Both the position numbers and the translations under genes were made by a program. The notes under the pieces are model-generated. The model saw nothing but the letters and a program-made list of their open reading frames with translations. It did no database searches and was not told the origin of the DNA. From RGIG9041 sp045612565 (GTDB lineage Bacteria; Bacillota; Clostridia; Oscillospirales; QAKW01): a DNA stretch of 33,431 bases. The stretch is from assembly GCA_045612565.1 (NCBI GenBank), contig JAZKZG010000103.1:1-33431 (forward strand), read 5' to 3'. Shown here piece after piece: positions 1-8,800 of the stretch; position 1 is the stretch's first letter, and each line of letters starts with the position of its first letter.

Positions 1-1
1 G

Positions 2-1294
2 GTTGTAAACCGCTATATAATACAACCGCTTTGCAAAATGTCGTTAACAGATGATATATCTTTTGTAAATGATTCAGGCGTATTTGTTCACAGTGCAAAA
101 CTTTGCGATGATTTACAAACGGCAGTTGTAAATGTTGCGTCAGGCGATACTATCATTTTTATCGGTGACAACACAAAGGTAATTACAATTGACACAAAGG
201 GAATGAAACAACGCGACGTTTCTGCCCCCGAAACAGAGCAATCTGTAATCGGACCTTCAGAGGGTTTTAACGAAAACATTGTAACAAATCTTTCTCTTGT
301 TAAAAAACGTATAATGTCAAATAACCTTAAAAATGAGTTTGTAACACTGGGTAAACAAAGTAATTCCAAACTTGCAATCTGTTATATTGACGGAATTGCA
401 AAACCCGAACTTGTAGATGAAATCAAAAAACGTCTTTCACTTATTGATACCGATTATATTGCCGATAGTAACTATATTGCCGATTTTATCCGCGATAACA
501 AAAGTTCGTTTATAAAAACCTATGGCAGAACAAACCGTCCCGATGTTTTTGCATCAAAACTTCTTGAGGGACGTATAGGCATAATTGTAAACGGATCTCC
601 TACAACAATCACATTGCCCTTTTTATTTATAGAAAACTTTCAGACCCCCGATGATTATTATCTTAACTGTTGGTATGCAAATATCGGCAGAATACTGCGT
701 ATAATCGGTTTTTATATGTCGTTTTTACTTCCTGCATCTTTTGTCGCAGTAACAATTCATCACCTTCCTATGCTTCCGCCCGAATGGCTGTATAGCATAA
801 GCGCGGCAAGAACAGGAGTGCCTGTGCCGTTGGTTTTGGAGATTTTTTTGCTTTTTGGAGTATTTGAAATTTTGCGTGAAACAGGTGCAAGGATGCCATC
901 AAGCATAGGACTTGCGCTAAACGTTGTAGGGGCGATCATACTCGGTCAGGCAGCGGTTGATGCAAAACTTGTGTCAGCGCCGAGTGTAATTGTTGTTGCG
1001 TTTTCGGGTGTTATGGGTCTTATGGTTCCAAATCTTAAAAGCGCTGTTTTTTATCTTCGATTTGCACTGCTTGTCTTTGCAACTGTTGCAGGACTTCCGG
1101 GTGTTTTTGTTGGATTTATGTTGTTTTTGCTCTTTCTTTGCAATATGTCATCGATTGGAATACCAATGACTTATATGCATTCAATTATGTCGAAAGATTC
1201 GCGTTCCGACACATTTTTCAGATCGCCTATATACAAAATGAATTATAGGCAAAGTGAATTTACAGACAACATAAAAAGGCAGGGCAAAGTATGA
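2..1294 (+). CDS. GerA-family spore germinant receptor subunit A, 5'-truncated
   Basis: This is the A subunit of a GerA-type germinant receptor, which sits in the spore inner membrane and works with B and C subunits. The frame is open from position 2 with no stop. The residues before the first ATG (position 38) read like ordinary GerA sequence, so the gene begins outside the window and that ATG is probably internal. The visible part has a soluble N-terminal domain, with the family-like stretch LAICYIDGIAKPELVDEIKKR and the segment RPDVFASKLLEGRIGI. This is followed by a membrane domain of about five hydrophobic segments from roughly residue 220, with a family-like ARTGVPVPLVLEI region. The last 4 nt overlap the next gene. 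Family membership is confident; the germinant cannot be inferred. Confidence 0.9.
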   Translation, partial: VVNRYIIQPLCKMSLTDDISFVNDSGVFVHSAKLCDDLQTAVVNVASGDTIIFIGDNTKVITIDTKGMKQRDVSAPETEQSVIGPSEGFNENIVTNLSLVKKRIMSNNLKNEFVTLGKQSNSKLAICYIDGIAKPELVDEIKKRLSLIDTDYIADSNYIADFIRDNKSSFIKTYGRTNRPDVFASKLLEGRIGIIVNGSPTTITLPFLFIENFQTPDDYYLNCWYANIGRILRIIGFYMSFLLPASFVAVTIHHLPMLPPEWLYSISAARTGVPVPLVLEIFLLFGVFEILRETGARMPSSIGLALNVVGAIILGQAAVDAKLVSAPSVIVVAFSGVMGLMVPNLKSAVFYLRFALLVFATVAGLPGVFVGFMLFLLFLCNMSSIGIPMTYMHSIMSKDSRSDTFFRSPIYKMNYRQSEFTDNIKRQGKV

Positions 1295-1878
1295 GAAAAA
1301 GTATAAAAACGAAAATATATATAACTTTTTTAATAATTGCTTTTTTTGTACTATCTTTCTTTAGCCGTTATCAGACAATATCGAAATATGATGTTGTGAG
1401 TGGGATGGCAATCGATGTGAAAAACAATGTGTACACTATAGTTTGCGAGGTTTCTATGCCTTCGTCTGATAATGATTTTGGAAGCAAAGTTGAATATGTA
1501 AAGGGGACTGGCTTTACAATCAAAACTGCGCTTGATAATGTAAATTTAAAAAGTACAAATCGATTATATTTAGATTCTGTGCAATTGTATGTGATTTCAC
1601 GCTCGGCTTTTGAAAAATCCGATTTAGAAAATTACTTTAAATCCGATTTTGTAAATTATCGTGCAGCAGCGGTTCTTTGCGAAGGTGAGGCGTCACGGGT
1701 ATTGTACGCTGAAAAAGAGTCCACGACCCGTGCTAAGAGTCTTTCGTTGTCACAAAAAATCAAATCGTTTTCTAATGAGCAAAATCTTGGCAGACCGAAT
1801 GTAATTAATCTTCTTAAAACAGGTGGAGAAGTGTTTATAAATCGCGACGGACTTTTGCAAAAAGGAGGAGAAGTATGA
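1291..1878 (+). CDS. Short GerC-like germination protein, N-terminal domain only
   Basis: This 195-residue protein occupies the C-subunit slot of the ger operon. After one N-terminal hydrophobic segment (about residues 8-25), the text from VVSGMAIDVKNN to the VLCEGEASRVLYAE region follows the pattern of the GerAC N-terminal domain. Known GerC proteins are lipoproteins of roughly 370-400 residues. This one has no lipobox cysteine and stops after the first domain. The stop overlaps the start of the next gene (ATGA), so the short length is not an obvious frameshift. It may be a reduced, membrane-anchored C subunit. Assignment rests on context plus weak domain similarity. Confidence 0.65.
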   Translation: MRKSIKTKIYITFLIIAFFVLSFFSRYQTISKYDVVSGMAIDVKNNVYTIVCEVSMPSSDNDFGSKVEYVKGTGFTIKTALDNVNLKSTNRLYLDSVQLYVISRSAFEKSDLENYFKSDFVNYRAAAVLCEGEASRVLYAEKESTTRAKSLSLSQKIKSFSNEQNLGRPNVINLLKTGGEVFINRDGLLQKGGEV

Positions 1879-2801
1879 AATCAATAACAGCCGATATATT
1901 TTGTTCTTTTTGTGTAAGTTGTGCAGGTCTTTGTATTGCACTACTTTATCGCGTCGACGTACTGTCTGTTTTCTTTATTCTGACGTTATCAATTGCTTTT
2001 TCTCTTTTTTGCTGTGCTATCGGAGGCAGAAAGTCATCAGATAAGCGTATAAAAAATACATTTGCAATTGGTGCGTTGGTATCAGCATCAACAAGCATTG
2101 CTATAGGTTGTCGTTTTGTGTGCAGTTTTTGTCTTGATAAGAGCTTTGTGCCGATTTGTATTTTTTTGGGGTGTGTTGTATCACTTTGCTTTGCTGTTTC
2201 ATCTTTACGAGGCTGCAAATCTGTTGTGTCGATTATGTCATTGCTTTGCATATTCTTCCTTATGGCAATACTGATACTTTGCATATTTGAAAGCGATTTT
2301 TCAAAAGTAGTGTCGGGAATTTCAGATAGACGTATACTCTTTCCGCTTTCTGTTTTTGGTGTGATTGACGTTATTTATATAATGCCGTATATCCGCAAAT
2401 CAAACAGATGTATGTTTGTTATCGGTTCTGCACTCATGCCGGTTTATGTTTTGTTGACGGTTTTGTTTGCTATAAGTACCCTATCGGAAAGAATTTATTA
2501 TTCACTCGACACACCAATTATCACTATGTGGCAAAGCTGTTATGTGGCATCCTTTATTGACCGCTTTGAAACAGTTGTTTTATGTGCATTGTTTGTTATC
2601 TGCATCTTAAAATCAGGGCTGTTTTTAAGATGTGTTTTTGATGTGTTTTCAAAAAAAATACACCCTTTTACTTTTATTGTTTTTTCTCTTGCTGTGATTC
2701 CGCTTATTATATGGTCATCGCTTATATACTTATATGCGGCACTGTCATTTGTGTGTGCAATAATATACTGTGTTAACCTTTTGTTTAAAAAATCCTATTG
2801 A
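1875..2801 (+). CDS. GerB-like spore germination permease, divergent and short
   Basis: This is an integral membrane protein of 308 residues with about eight to nine hydrophobic helices, in the B-subunit position of the ger operon. GerB proteins belong to the amino acid/polyamine/organocation transporter superfamily and are usually near 360 residues. Here the N-terminal part looks shortened. The best family signal is near the C-terminal third, where a TP-x-IT-x-W segment is followed by SFIDRFETVVL, resembling the conserved ERxE region of GerB. It is preceded by GGAGG and overlaps the previous stop by 4 nt, so it is translationally coupled. The protein is cysteine-rich. An unrelated membrane protein is possible, but context favours GerB. 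Confidence 0.6.
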   Translation: MKSITADIFCSFCVSCAGLCIALLYRVDVLSVFFILTLSIAFSLFCCAIGGRKSSDKRIKNTFAIGALVSASTSIAIGCRFVCSFCLDKSFVPICIFLGCVVSLCFAVSSLRGCKSVVSIMSLLCIFFLMAILILCIFESDFSKVVSGISDRRILFPLSVFGVIDVIYIMPYIRKSNRCMFVIGSALMPVYVLLTVLFAISTLSERIYYSLDTPIITMWQSCYVASFIDRFETVVLCALFVICILKSGLFLRCVFDVFSKKIHPFTFIVFSLAVIPLIIWSSLIYLYAALSFVCAIIYCVNLLFKKSY

Positions 2802-2826
2802 TTTATATATAATTTTATATTATAAT
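2800..2826 (+). promoter_or_regulatory. Possible weak promoter for lon
   Basis: TTGATT (2800-2805) lies 15 nt before TATAAT (2821-2826) in the short AT-rich gap between the ger operon and lon. The spacing is shorter than the usual 17 nt, and other AT-rich matches exist nearby, so this is tentative. Confidence 0.3.
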
Positions 2827-2858
2827 AATCTAATAAATTTATTTTTAGAGGAATTATT

Positions 2859-5285
2859 ATGTCAGAAAAAATTAACATATATGAAACAGTAGGTGATTAT
2901 AAAAACTTTGCGCTTCTACCTACACGCGGTCTTATTGTTATGCCCGGTACAAAAGTGAGCTTTGATGTCGGTCGTAAAATATCTTGCAACGCGGTTGAGG
3001 CTGCAATGAAATCAGGCAGATTAATGGTGATGTCATCGCAAAAAGATATTTCTGCTGATGAACCTGATGTTGACAATATTTATCGTATAGGTACCCTGGT
3101 TAAAATAAAACAGGTACTTCGTGTAAATGAGGATACTGTGCGTGTTATTGTAAAGGGTACCGATCGTGTACGTATCTCTCAAATCTATAAAGAAAACGGT
3201 TATCTCAATGCACTCGCTGTGAAAATAGTGACCGAACCCGCAAGTTCGGTAGGTGTTCGCGAAGAAGCTCTTATGCGTATGCTCCGCGATTTGTTTGAAG
3301 AATATTGTAACTATATTCCCAAACCCGCCGACGATGTTGTTGCACTTGTAATGTCGGCTCACGAACTCGGTGAACTTGCCGACCTTATTGCAGGTTACTC
3401 ATTTATGGGTCTTGATAATAAACAACAGATTCTGGAAATATCAGATTCTTATGAACGTGCAGAAAAATTAATTTCCATTTTCCATACAGAAATTGAAATA
3501 TTGAAAATGGAAAACGAAATAGCAAGACGTGTTAAAGATCAGATTGATTCAAATCAGAGAGAGTTTTATCTTAAAGAACAGTTAAAAGCAATTCAAGGTG
3601 AACTTGGTGAAAACGAACAGTATGACGAAGACCTTGAAAACTATCTTAAAAAGATAAATTCACTTGAAGTAAAAGACGAAATAAAGCAAAAACTGACAAA
3701 AGAAGTTGAACGACTTGCAAAAATGCCTCTTATGTCACACGAAGGCTCGGTGATTGAATCTTATCTTGATACCGTACTCGATATTCCGTTTGGTCAATAT
3801 ACCGAACTTTGCAACGATCTTAAACAAGCACAAAATGTTTTGGATGCCGACCACTACGGTATGCAAAAAGTTAAAAAATTGGTAATAGAACATCTTGCTG
3901 TTCACTATCTTGCAGGTGGAAATTCACGAATACTTTGTCTTGTCGGACCTCCCGGAGTCGGTAAAACATCAATTGCACGTAGCATTGCAACGGCGATGAA
4001 CCGTAAATATGCACGTATATCGCTCGGCGGTGTTCGTGATGAGGCAGAAATCCGCGGTCACCGTCGCACCTATGTCGGTTCAATGCCGGGCCGAATAGTA
4101 TCAGCAGTTAAAAAGTCAGGTTCAATGAATCCGCTTATACTTCTTGATGAAATTGACAAACTTTGCGCGGATAATCACGGTGATCCTGCATCTGCGCTTC
4201 TTGAGGTGCTTGACAGTGAACAAAATATAAACTTCGAGGATCATTATGTTGATTTTCCGCTCGATTTGTCAGGCGTATTCTTTATTGCAACTGCAAACTC
4301 ACTCGATACAATTCCGCGTCCGCTTATCGATCGTATGAATGTTATTGAACTTTCAAGTTATCTCAATACCGAAAAAATGCATATTGCACGTAATTTTCTT
4401 GTTCCTAAGCAACGTAAGATGTGTGGTTTAAAAACCACACAGGTTCGCATAAGCGACAAAGCGATTGATGAGATTATTTCAAGTTATACTCGCGAAGCAG
4501 GTGTTCGAGAACTTGAACGAAAGATAAGCGAAATTATGCATACAGCCGCTGCAACAATTGTTTCAGGCGCTGGTAAATCGGTTTCAGTAACCGATAAAAA
4601 TATCGAAAAATTCCTTGGCACAAAACGGTATCGTGATGTTCCGCTTTACAATGCAGGTATGGTCGGTATTGTAAACGGTCTTGCCTGGACATCTGTCGGC
4701 GGTGAACTTTTAAATGTTGAGGTTTCTGTACTTGAGGGTACAGGAAAAATAGATTGCACAGGCAGTCTTGGCGATGTTATGAAAGAAAGCGTAAGAGCGG
4801 CTGTTTCATATATCCGTTCAATTGCATCGATTTATGATATCGACCGCGATTTTTATAAAACCCGTGATATTCACGTTCATTTTCCCGAGGGTGCTGTACC
4901 AAAAGACGGTCCTTCGGCAGGTATTGCAATTGCTACAGCACTTGTTTCGGCACTCAGTCTGAATCCTGTAAAAAACACTGTGGCAATGACAGGCGAAATC
5001 ACTCTCACAGGACGTGTCCTTGCAATTGGCGGTCTTAAAGAAAAAACAATGGCAGCATACAAAAACGGAATTAAAACAGTAATTATCCCGTCGAGCAATT
5101 TGCCTGATCTTGCAGATATTGACAAAACAGTATATAGCAGTTTGAAGTTTGTTGCTGTTGATACAGTGGCACAGGTGCTTGATACTGCGCTTATGCCTCC
5201 TATAAAGCCGCAAATTACCGAAAAAACAATTCCAACTCCTGAGGTTTCAGAAAAAAGGAGAACGTATGAATCTCAATTACAATAA
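2859..5285 (+). CDS. lon: ATP-dependent Lon protease (LonA type)
   Basis: Lon is a cytoplasmic AAA+ serine protease that degrades misfolded and regulatory proteins. The 808 residues match the family length. An N-terminal substrate-binding domain (about 1-210) and a helical linker are followed by the AAA+ module with Walker A GPPGVGKT at 363-370 and a Walker B region ending LLDEIDK. The proteolytic domain carries the Ser-Lys dyad: S686 in PKDGPSAG and K729 in GGLKEK. The spacing of 43 residues equals that of E. coli S679/K722. The start follows AGAGGAATTATT. The 3' end overlaps engB by 20 nt, which couples the two genes, as is common for lon-engB neighbours in Firmicutes. Confidence 0.97.
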   Translation: MSEKINIYETVGDYKNFALLPTRGLIVMPGTKVSFDVGRKISCNAVEAAMKSGRLMVMSSQKDISADEPDVDNIYRIGTLVKIKQVLRVNEDTVRVIVKGTDRVRISQIYKENGYLNALAVKIVTEPASSVGVREEALMRMLRDLFEEYCNYIPKPADDVVALVMSAHELGELADLIAGYSFMGLDNKQQILEISDSYERAEKLISIFHTEIEILKMENEIARRVKDQIDSNQREFYLKEQLKAIQGELGENEQYDEDLENYLKKINSLEVKDEIKQKLTKEVERLAKMPLMSHEGSVIESYLDTVLDIPFGQYTELCNDLKQAQNVLDADHYGMQKVKKLVIEHLAVHYLAGGNSRILCLVGPPGVGKTSIARSIATAMNRKYARISLGGVRDEAEIRGHRRTYVGSMPGRIVSAVKKSGSMNPLILLDEIDKLCADNHGDPASALLEVLDSEQNINFEDHYVDFPLDLSGVFFIATANSLDTIPRPLIDRMNVIELSSYLNTEKMHIARNFLVPKQRKMCGLKTTQVRISDKAIDEIISSYTREAGVRELERKISEIMHTAAATIVSGAGKSVSVTDKNIEKFLGTKRYRDVPLYNAGMVGIVNGLAWTSVGGELLNVEVSVLEGTGKIDCTGSLGDVMKESVRAAVSYIRSIASIYDIDRDFYKTRDIHVHFPEGAVPKDGPSAGIAIATALVSALSLNPVKNTVAMTGEITLTGRVLAIGGLKEKTMAAYKNGIKTVIIPSSNLPDLADIDKTVYSSLKFVAVDTVAQVLDTALMPPIKPQITEKTIPTPEVSEKRRTYESQLQ

Positions 5286-5868
5286 CGTATCTTTAAAAAT
5301 ATCAGCAGTTAAAAAGAATCAATTTCTTAAAGATTTGCCGCAAATAGTTTTTTGCGGCAGATCGAATGTTGGTAAAAGTTCAATGATTAACTGTCTTTTA
5401 AACCGTAAATCACTTGCGCGTACTTCAGCAAAACCCGGAAAAACCGCAACAATCAATTTCTATGATATTGATAAAAAAGCATATTTTGTTGACCTTCCCG
5501 GTTATGGATATGCTAAGGTATCATATATGGAAAAACGCAAATGGTCCATTTTTATGGAGGACTATTTCAATAGTGACTGTGACAAACGTCTTGCAATTTC
5601 AGTGGTTGACTTGCGTCACGGTGCGTCGGATCTTGATATCGATATGGGTACATATCTTTATGAAGCTAAAATTCCATTTATAGTTGTTGCAACTAAGGCT
5701 GACAAACTTTCAAAAACAGCTGCTCAAAAAAATCTTGAAGAATTAAAACAGGTTTATAATTTTGATGGAGCTGTGGTGATTCCGTTTTCGTCACAAACCA
5801 AACAGGGAAGGGATGAGGTTCTGTTTTGCATCGAAAAAGCGCTTGAGGAGGCGGATATCGATGTTTAG
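5266..5868 (+). CDS. engB: Ribosome biogenesis GTP-binding protein EngB (YsxC/YihA)
   Basis: EngB is a small TRAFAC-class GTPase needed for late assembly of the large ribosomal subunit. The 200-residue length is typical. G1 is GRSNVGKS at 31-38, G3 is DLPG at 76-79 within DLPGYGYAK, and G4 is TKAD at 143-146. The start codon lies inside the lon coding sequence behind AAAGGAG at 5254-5260, which fixes the start. Its TAG stop overlaps the next ATG by 8 nt. Confidence 0.96.
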   Translation: MNLNYNNVSLKISAVKKNQFLKDLPQIVFCGRSNVGKSSMINCLLNRKSLARTSAKPGKTATINFYDIDKKAYFVDLPGYGYAKVSYMEKRKWSIFMEDYFNSDCDKRLAISVVDLRHGASDLDIDMGTYLYEAKIPFIVVATKADKLSKTAAQKNLEELKQVYNFDGAVVIPFSSQTKQGRDEVLFCIEKALEEADIDV

Positions 5869-6535
5869 CAAACTTTTGTCAATTTACGACCAGTTATTGT
5901 TTGTTTTGCCGATAACCATAATATCTCTTACAGTTCACGAATATGCACATGGCTTTGTTGCGTACAAACTTGGTGACCCCACTGCAAAAGAATCGGGTAG
6001 ACTTACGCTCAACCCTCTTGCACATATCGATCCAATCGGTTTTATTATGATGCTTGTGTTGCGCTTTGGTTGGGCCAAACCGGTGCCTGTTAACCCTCTT
6101 TATTTTAAAAAACCCAAAAAAGGAATGATGCTCACAGCACTTGCGGGACCTGTTTCAAATCTTATTCTTGCTGTAATCAGCACTTTTCTTTCGCTATTCT
6201 TTTTTTACTCATCGAGTGTGTCCAAAATAGCGTTTTTTGATCAGTTTTTTGAGTTTTTTGTGCTTATGGCATTTTTAAACTTCGGTCTTGCCGCTTTCAA
6301 CCTTATTCCCGTATACCCATTTGACGGTTCACGGATTCTTGGCTATTTTATGCCAAACTCATTTAACAATTTTATTATGCAATACGGCAACTATATCTAT
6401 ATCGCATTTTTTGTTTTCATAATGCTTACGGATTATGTGTCGCAGGCGATTAGTGAAGTACAATACTTTTGTTATAATTTGTTCAGCGGTTTATTTATGC
6501 AACCCGCACTTTATCTGGCACAACTTATTTTTTAG
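5861..6535 (+). CDS. Site-2 protease family membrane metalloprotease (M50, YwhC-like)
   Basis: This is an intramembrane zinc metalloprotease of the M50B family, of the short type without a PDZ domain. With the ATG at 5861 (behind GAGGAGGCGG) the protein has 224 residues; a longer in-frame start at 5813 lies inside engB and lacks a comparable site. HEYAH at residues 26-30 provides two zinc ligands and the catalytic Glu. The third ligand is in NLIPVYPFDGSRI, and there are about five to six membrane helices. The substrate is unknown. Close relatives in Firmicutes commonly sit beside scpA, as here. Confidence 0.9.
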   Translation: MFSKLLSIYDQLLFVLPITIISLTVHEYAHGFVAYKLGDPTAKESGRLTLNPLAHIDPIGFIMMLVLRFGWAKPVPVNPLYFKKPKKGMMLTALAGPVSNLILAVISTFLSLFFFYSSSVSKIAFFDQFFEFFVLMAFLNFGLAAFNLIPVYPFDGSRILGYFMPNSFNNFIMQYGNYIYIAFFVFIMLTDYVSQAISEVQYFCYNLFSGLFMQPALYLAQLIF

Positions 6536-6544
6536 GAGGCAAAA

Positions 6545-7267
6545 ATGGAAAGACCCGTCTTTAAGCTCAATGTGTTTGACGGTCCGTTAGACTTGTTGTT
6601 GTTTCTTATTTCAAAAAATAAAGTATCGATATATGATATTCCTATCTCACTCATACTTGAACAGTATCTTGAGTATATCGACGATCTCAAAAAAATGGAC
6701 CTTGAGGTATCGAGTGAGTTTATTGAGATGGCAGCAAACCTTATGTATATAAAATCAAAAATGCTGCTTCCTACACTTGAGGAGGAAGAGGAAGATCCGC
6801 GTCAAAAACTGGCACAGGCTCTTGCTGAATACAAAAGATACAAGACAATTCTGGGAGAATTTGCCGATCTTAATAAACGAGCGGGTATTACATATACAAG
6901 AAAAATGCAGGTTATTGAGTTTGATAAAAAACATACTCGCGTGTATCTTCCAGATAAACTTGGTGATGCATACAAAACAGTAATACAACGCTATAAATAT
7001 TTAACTACTTCTCCAATAAACAATTTTAAAGGCATTGTCGGTAGACAAATTGCATCGGTAAAGACCAAAATTATAACGGTATTACGCGCTCTTGCCCGTC
7101 ACCGTCACGTGAGTTTTACATCACTATTCAAATACTCAAAAACACGCTCGGATATTGTTGCAACTTTTCTTGCGGTCTTGGAACTTTCCAAAAATGAGCG
7201 TATAACAATTAACGATTCCGAAAGCGAAATCTATCTTGACCTCAAGGAGAAAAATAATGGAATTTAA
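6545..7267 (+). CDS. scpA: Segregation and condensation protein A
   Basis: ScpA is the kleisin subunit of the bacterial SMC-ScpAB condensin, which organises newly replicated origins. The 240 residues begin with the characteristic FDGPLDLLLFLISKNKVSIYDIPI segment that binds the SMC neck. A middle acidic linker (EEEEEDPRQ) and a C-terminal winged helix follow. It sits 9 nt after the M50 gene behind AGGAGG and overlaps scpB by 11 nt, the usual scpAB pairing. Confidence 0.95.
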   Translation: MERPVFKLNVFDGPLDLLLFLISKNKVSIYDIPISLILEQYLEYIDDLKKMDLEVSSEFIEMAANLMYIKSKMLLPTLEEEEEDPRQKLAQALAEYKRYKTILGEFADLNKRAGITYTRKMQVIEFDKKHTRVYLPDKLGDAYKTVIQRYKYLTTSPINNFKGIVGRQIASVKTKIITVLRALARHRHVSFTSLFKYSKTRSDIVATFLAVLELSKNERITINDSESEIYLDLKEKNNGI

Positions 7268-7826
7268 CTACCTTACAGGAGCAATTGAATCTATTCTGTT
7301 TGCAAGCGGTGACCCGATAGATGCAACAAAACTTGCACAAGCACTCGAAACAGACACAAAAGTCATTGATGATATAATAGCAGGTCTTATTGATTATTAC
7401 GATGAGAACCAGCGTGGATTTACAATAGTTAAACTTGAAAATGCATATCAGATGACAACTCGTAATTTCTACGGCGAGGTTACTCGCAGAGCTCTTGACC
7501 ATCGTCGTAACACACCTCTTTCAAACGCAGCTCTTGAAATCTTGGCAATTGTTGCCTATAATCAGCCTGTAACCAAAGGATATATTGAACAAATCAGAGG
7601 TGTTGACTGTTTTTATGGTATTAACTCTCTTATTGAAAAAGGTCTTTTAGAAGAACGTGGACGTCTTGATGCCCCCGGAAGACCGCATTTATACGGAACC
7701 ACATCTGATTTTCTTCGCACATTCGGTATTGATTCTCTCGATAAATTGCCACCGCTTCCCAAGCTTGAAGCACCCGAACCGGCACTTGAAAATGCAGATG
7801 GTTCACAGCAGGTACTGCCTTTATGA
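7257..7826 (+). CDS. scpB: Segregation and condensation protein B
   Basis: ScpB dimers bind the ScpA linker in the SMC condensin complex. The chosen ATG at 7257 follows AAGGAG (7244-7249) and gives 189 residues starting MEFNYLTGAIESILFASGDPI, the usual ScpB opening. An in-frame start at 7236 has no such site. Tandem winged helices are visible, including LEILAIVAYNQPVTKGYIEQ, then DCFYGINSLIEKGLLEERGR. The gene overlaps the next one by 4 nt (ATGA). Confidence 0.95.
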   Translation: MEFNYLTGAIESILFASGDPIDATKLAQALETDTKVIDDIIAGLIDYYDENQRGFTIVKLENAYQMTTRNFYGEVTRRALDHRRNTPLSNAALEILAIVAYNQPVTKGYIEQIRGVDCFYGINSLIEKGLLEERGRLDAPGRPHLYGTTSDFLRTFGIDSLDKLPPLPKLEAPEPALENADGSQQVLPL

Positions 7827-8377
7827 TTTGGTTTTTTGTTTCACTTGCGGTAATTATACTGCTAATACTGTTTATACCGATAAATATCGATATTTTTTAC
7901 AGAGATACTTTTTTTATCAGTGTAAAAGTTTTGTTCTTTAAATATGTTATTCCGCTAAAAAAGTTTGAATCAAAGAAAAAAGATAACACAACCAAAAAAA
8001 TAAAGAGTGATAGTTTCAGCACAAAACTTTTAGATCTTTTTGATGCTTTAAAAATAGTAAAAGCAATAATTTGGCGTTCTTTTTCAATAAAACTATTTAA
8101 AGCAAATATTATTGTAAGTGCTGATGATCCTTGCGATACCGCATTGCTTTTTGGTACGATAAATGCGCTTTGCTATGCAATACACGATTTCTTTTTAAAC
8201 TTTACTACAATAAAAAAAAGCGATATAAACATTACAGCGGATTATAACGGCAAAAAAACTGAGGTTGTGTTTAAAATCATAATCAAAACATTTATTTTCA
8301 AATTAATTGTCAGCTTGATAAAGGCACTTGCTGATGGTACAATAAAATTAAAGGAAAAAATAAAAGGAGAACTATAA
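7823..8377 (+). CDS. DUF2953-like membrane-anchored protein
   Basis: This 184-residue protein of unknown function opens with one strong hydrophobic segment (about 1-20) followed by a lysine-rich soluble part and a second hydrophobic stretch near 150-170. Position and shape match DUF2953 proteins, which in clostridia lie between scpB and a ytfJ/gerW-like gene. DUF2953 members are associated with sporulation by context only. The start overlaps the scpB stop. The stop abuts the next ATG directly. Confidence 0.6.
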   Translation: MIWFFVSLAVIILLILFIPINIDIFYRDTFFISVKVLFFKYVIPLKKFESKKKDNTTKKIKSDSFSTKLLDLFDALKIVKAIIWRSFSIKLFKANIIVSADDPCDTALLFGTINALCYAIHDFFLNFTTIKKSDINITADYNGKKTEVVFKIIIKTFIFKLIVSLIKALADGTIKLKEKIKGEL

Positions 8378-8755
8378 ATGGCAGAAAAAGTTGAAAATGT
8401 ACTTACAAACGCGATTGATGGTCTTAAAAAAATGATAGATGTTGACAGTGTTATAGGCAAACCAATCGTTGTATCGGATAACACAACAGTAATCCCTGTA
8501 TCCAAAGTTTCTATGGGCTTTGTTTCGGGTGGTTCTGGCTTTGGCAAGACTCCCGGTACCGATAATTTCGGCGGCGGTGCAGGCGGTGGTGTGAAAATTT
8601 CGCCAATAGCATTCTTGGTTATAACCGATGGTAATGTGCGTTTGATTAATGTATCTGATTCACCAAATGACGTGGACAAACTTTTTACAAAAATCCCTGA
8701 ACTTATTGATCAGATAAGCGGTCTTATTTCTAAAAAAACTAATAAAGAGGAATAA
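8378..8755 (+). CDS. GerW/YtfJ family sporulation protein
   Basis: This is a 125-residue GerW-family (YtfJ) protein. In Bacillus subtilis, YtfJ/GerW is made in the forespore and is needed for normal germination. Visible features are the N-terminal helix MAEKVENVLTNAIDGLKKM, the family-typical segment VDSVIGKPIV...TVIPVSKVSMGFVSGG, a glycine-rich loop GGGAGGG (about 67-74), and the strand KISPIAFLVI. It is preceded by AAAGGAG. Family membership is confident; the biochemical role is unknown. Confidence 0.88.
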   Translation: MAEKVENVLTNAIDGLKKMIDVDSVIGKPIVVSDNTTVIPVSKVSMGFVSGGSGFGKTPGTDNFGGGAGGGVKISPIAFLVITDGNVRLINVSDSPNDVDKLFTKIPELIDQISGLISKKTNKEE

Positions 8756-8765
8756 TTCAAAGCAT

Positions 8766-8790
8766 CCTTTTGTAAGATTTTTACAAAAGG
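8766..8790 (+). promoter_or_regulatory. Hairpin overlapping the ribosome binding site of the carboxypeptidase gene
   Basis: CCTTTTGTAA (8766-8775) and TTACAAAAGG (8781-8790) are perfect complements around the loop GATTT. The 3' arm runs into the purine-rich Shine-Dalgarno stretch AAAAGGGGAG (8785-8794). No T tract follows, so it does not look like an intrinsic terminator. Folding would partly hide the ribosome binding site. The structure is clear; the regulatory role is inferred. Confidence 0.6.
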
Positions 8791-8800
8791 GGAGAAAATC

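Noticed and set aside
1291..1878. gerC-like gene as a frameshifted pseudogene
   Set aside because: Its end overlaps the next gene with a proper ribosome binding site, and no continuation of GerC was recognised in other frames nearby.
4818..5213. Long - strand open frames opposite the Lon protease domain
   Set aside because: The + strand encodes the intact Lon catalytic domain; the antisense translation is cysteine/histidine-rich noise.
8242..8679. A 145-codon open frame on the - strand opposite the DUF2953 and gerW-like genes
   Set aside because: It is antisense to two well-supported coding genes, has a low-complexity proline/serine-rich translation and no ribosome binding site or family features.
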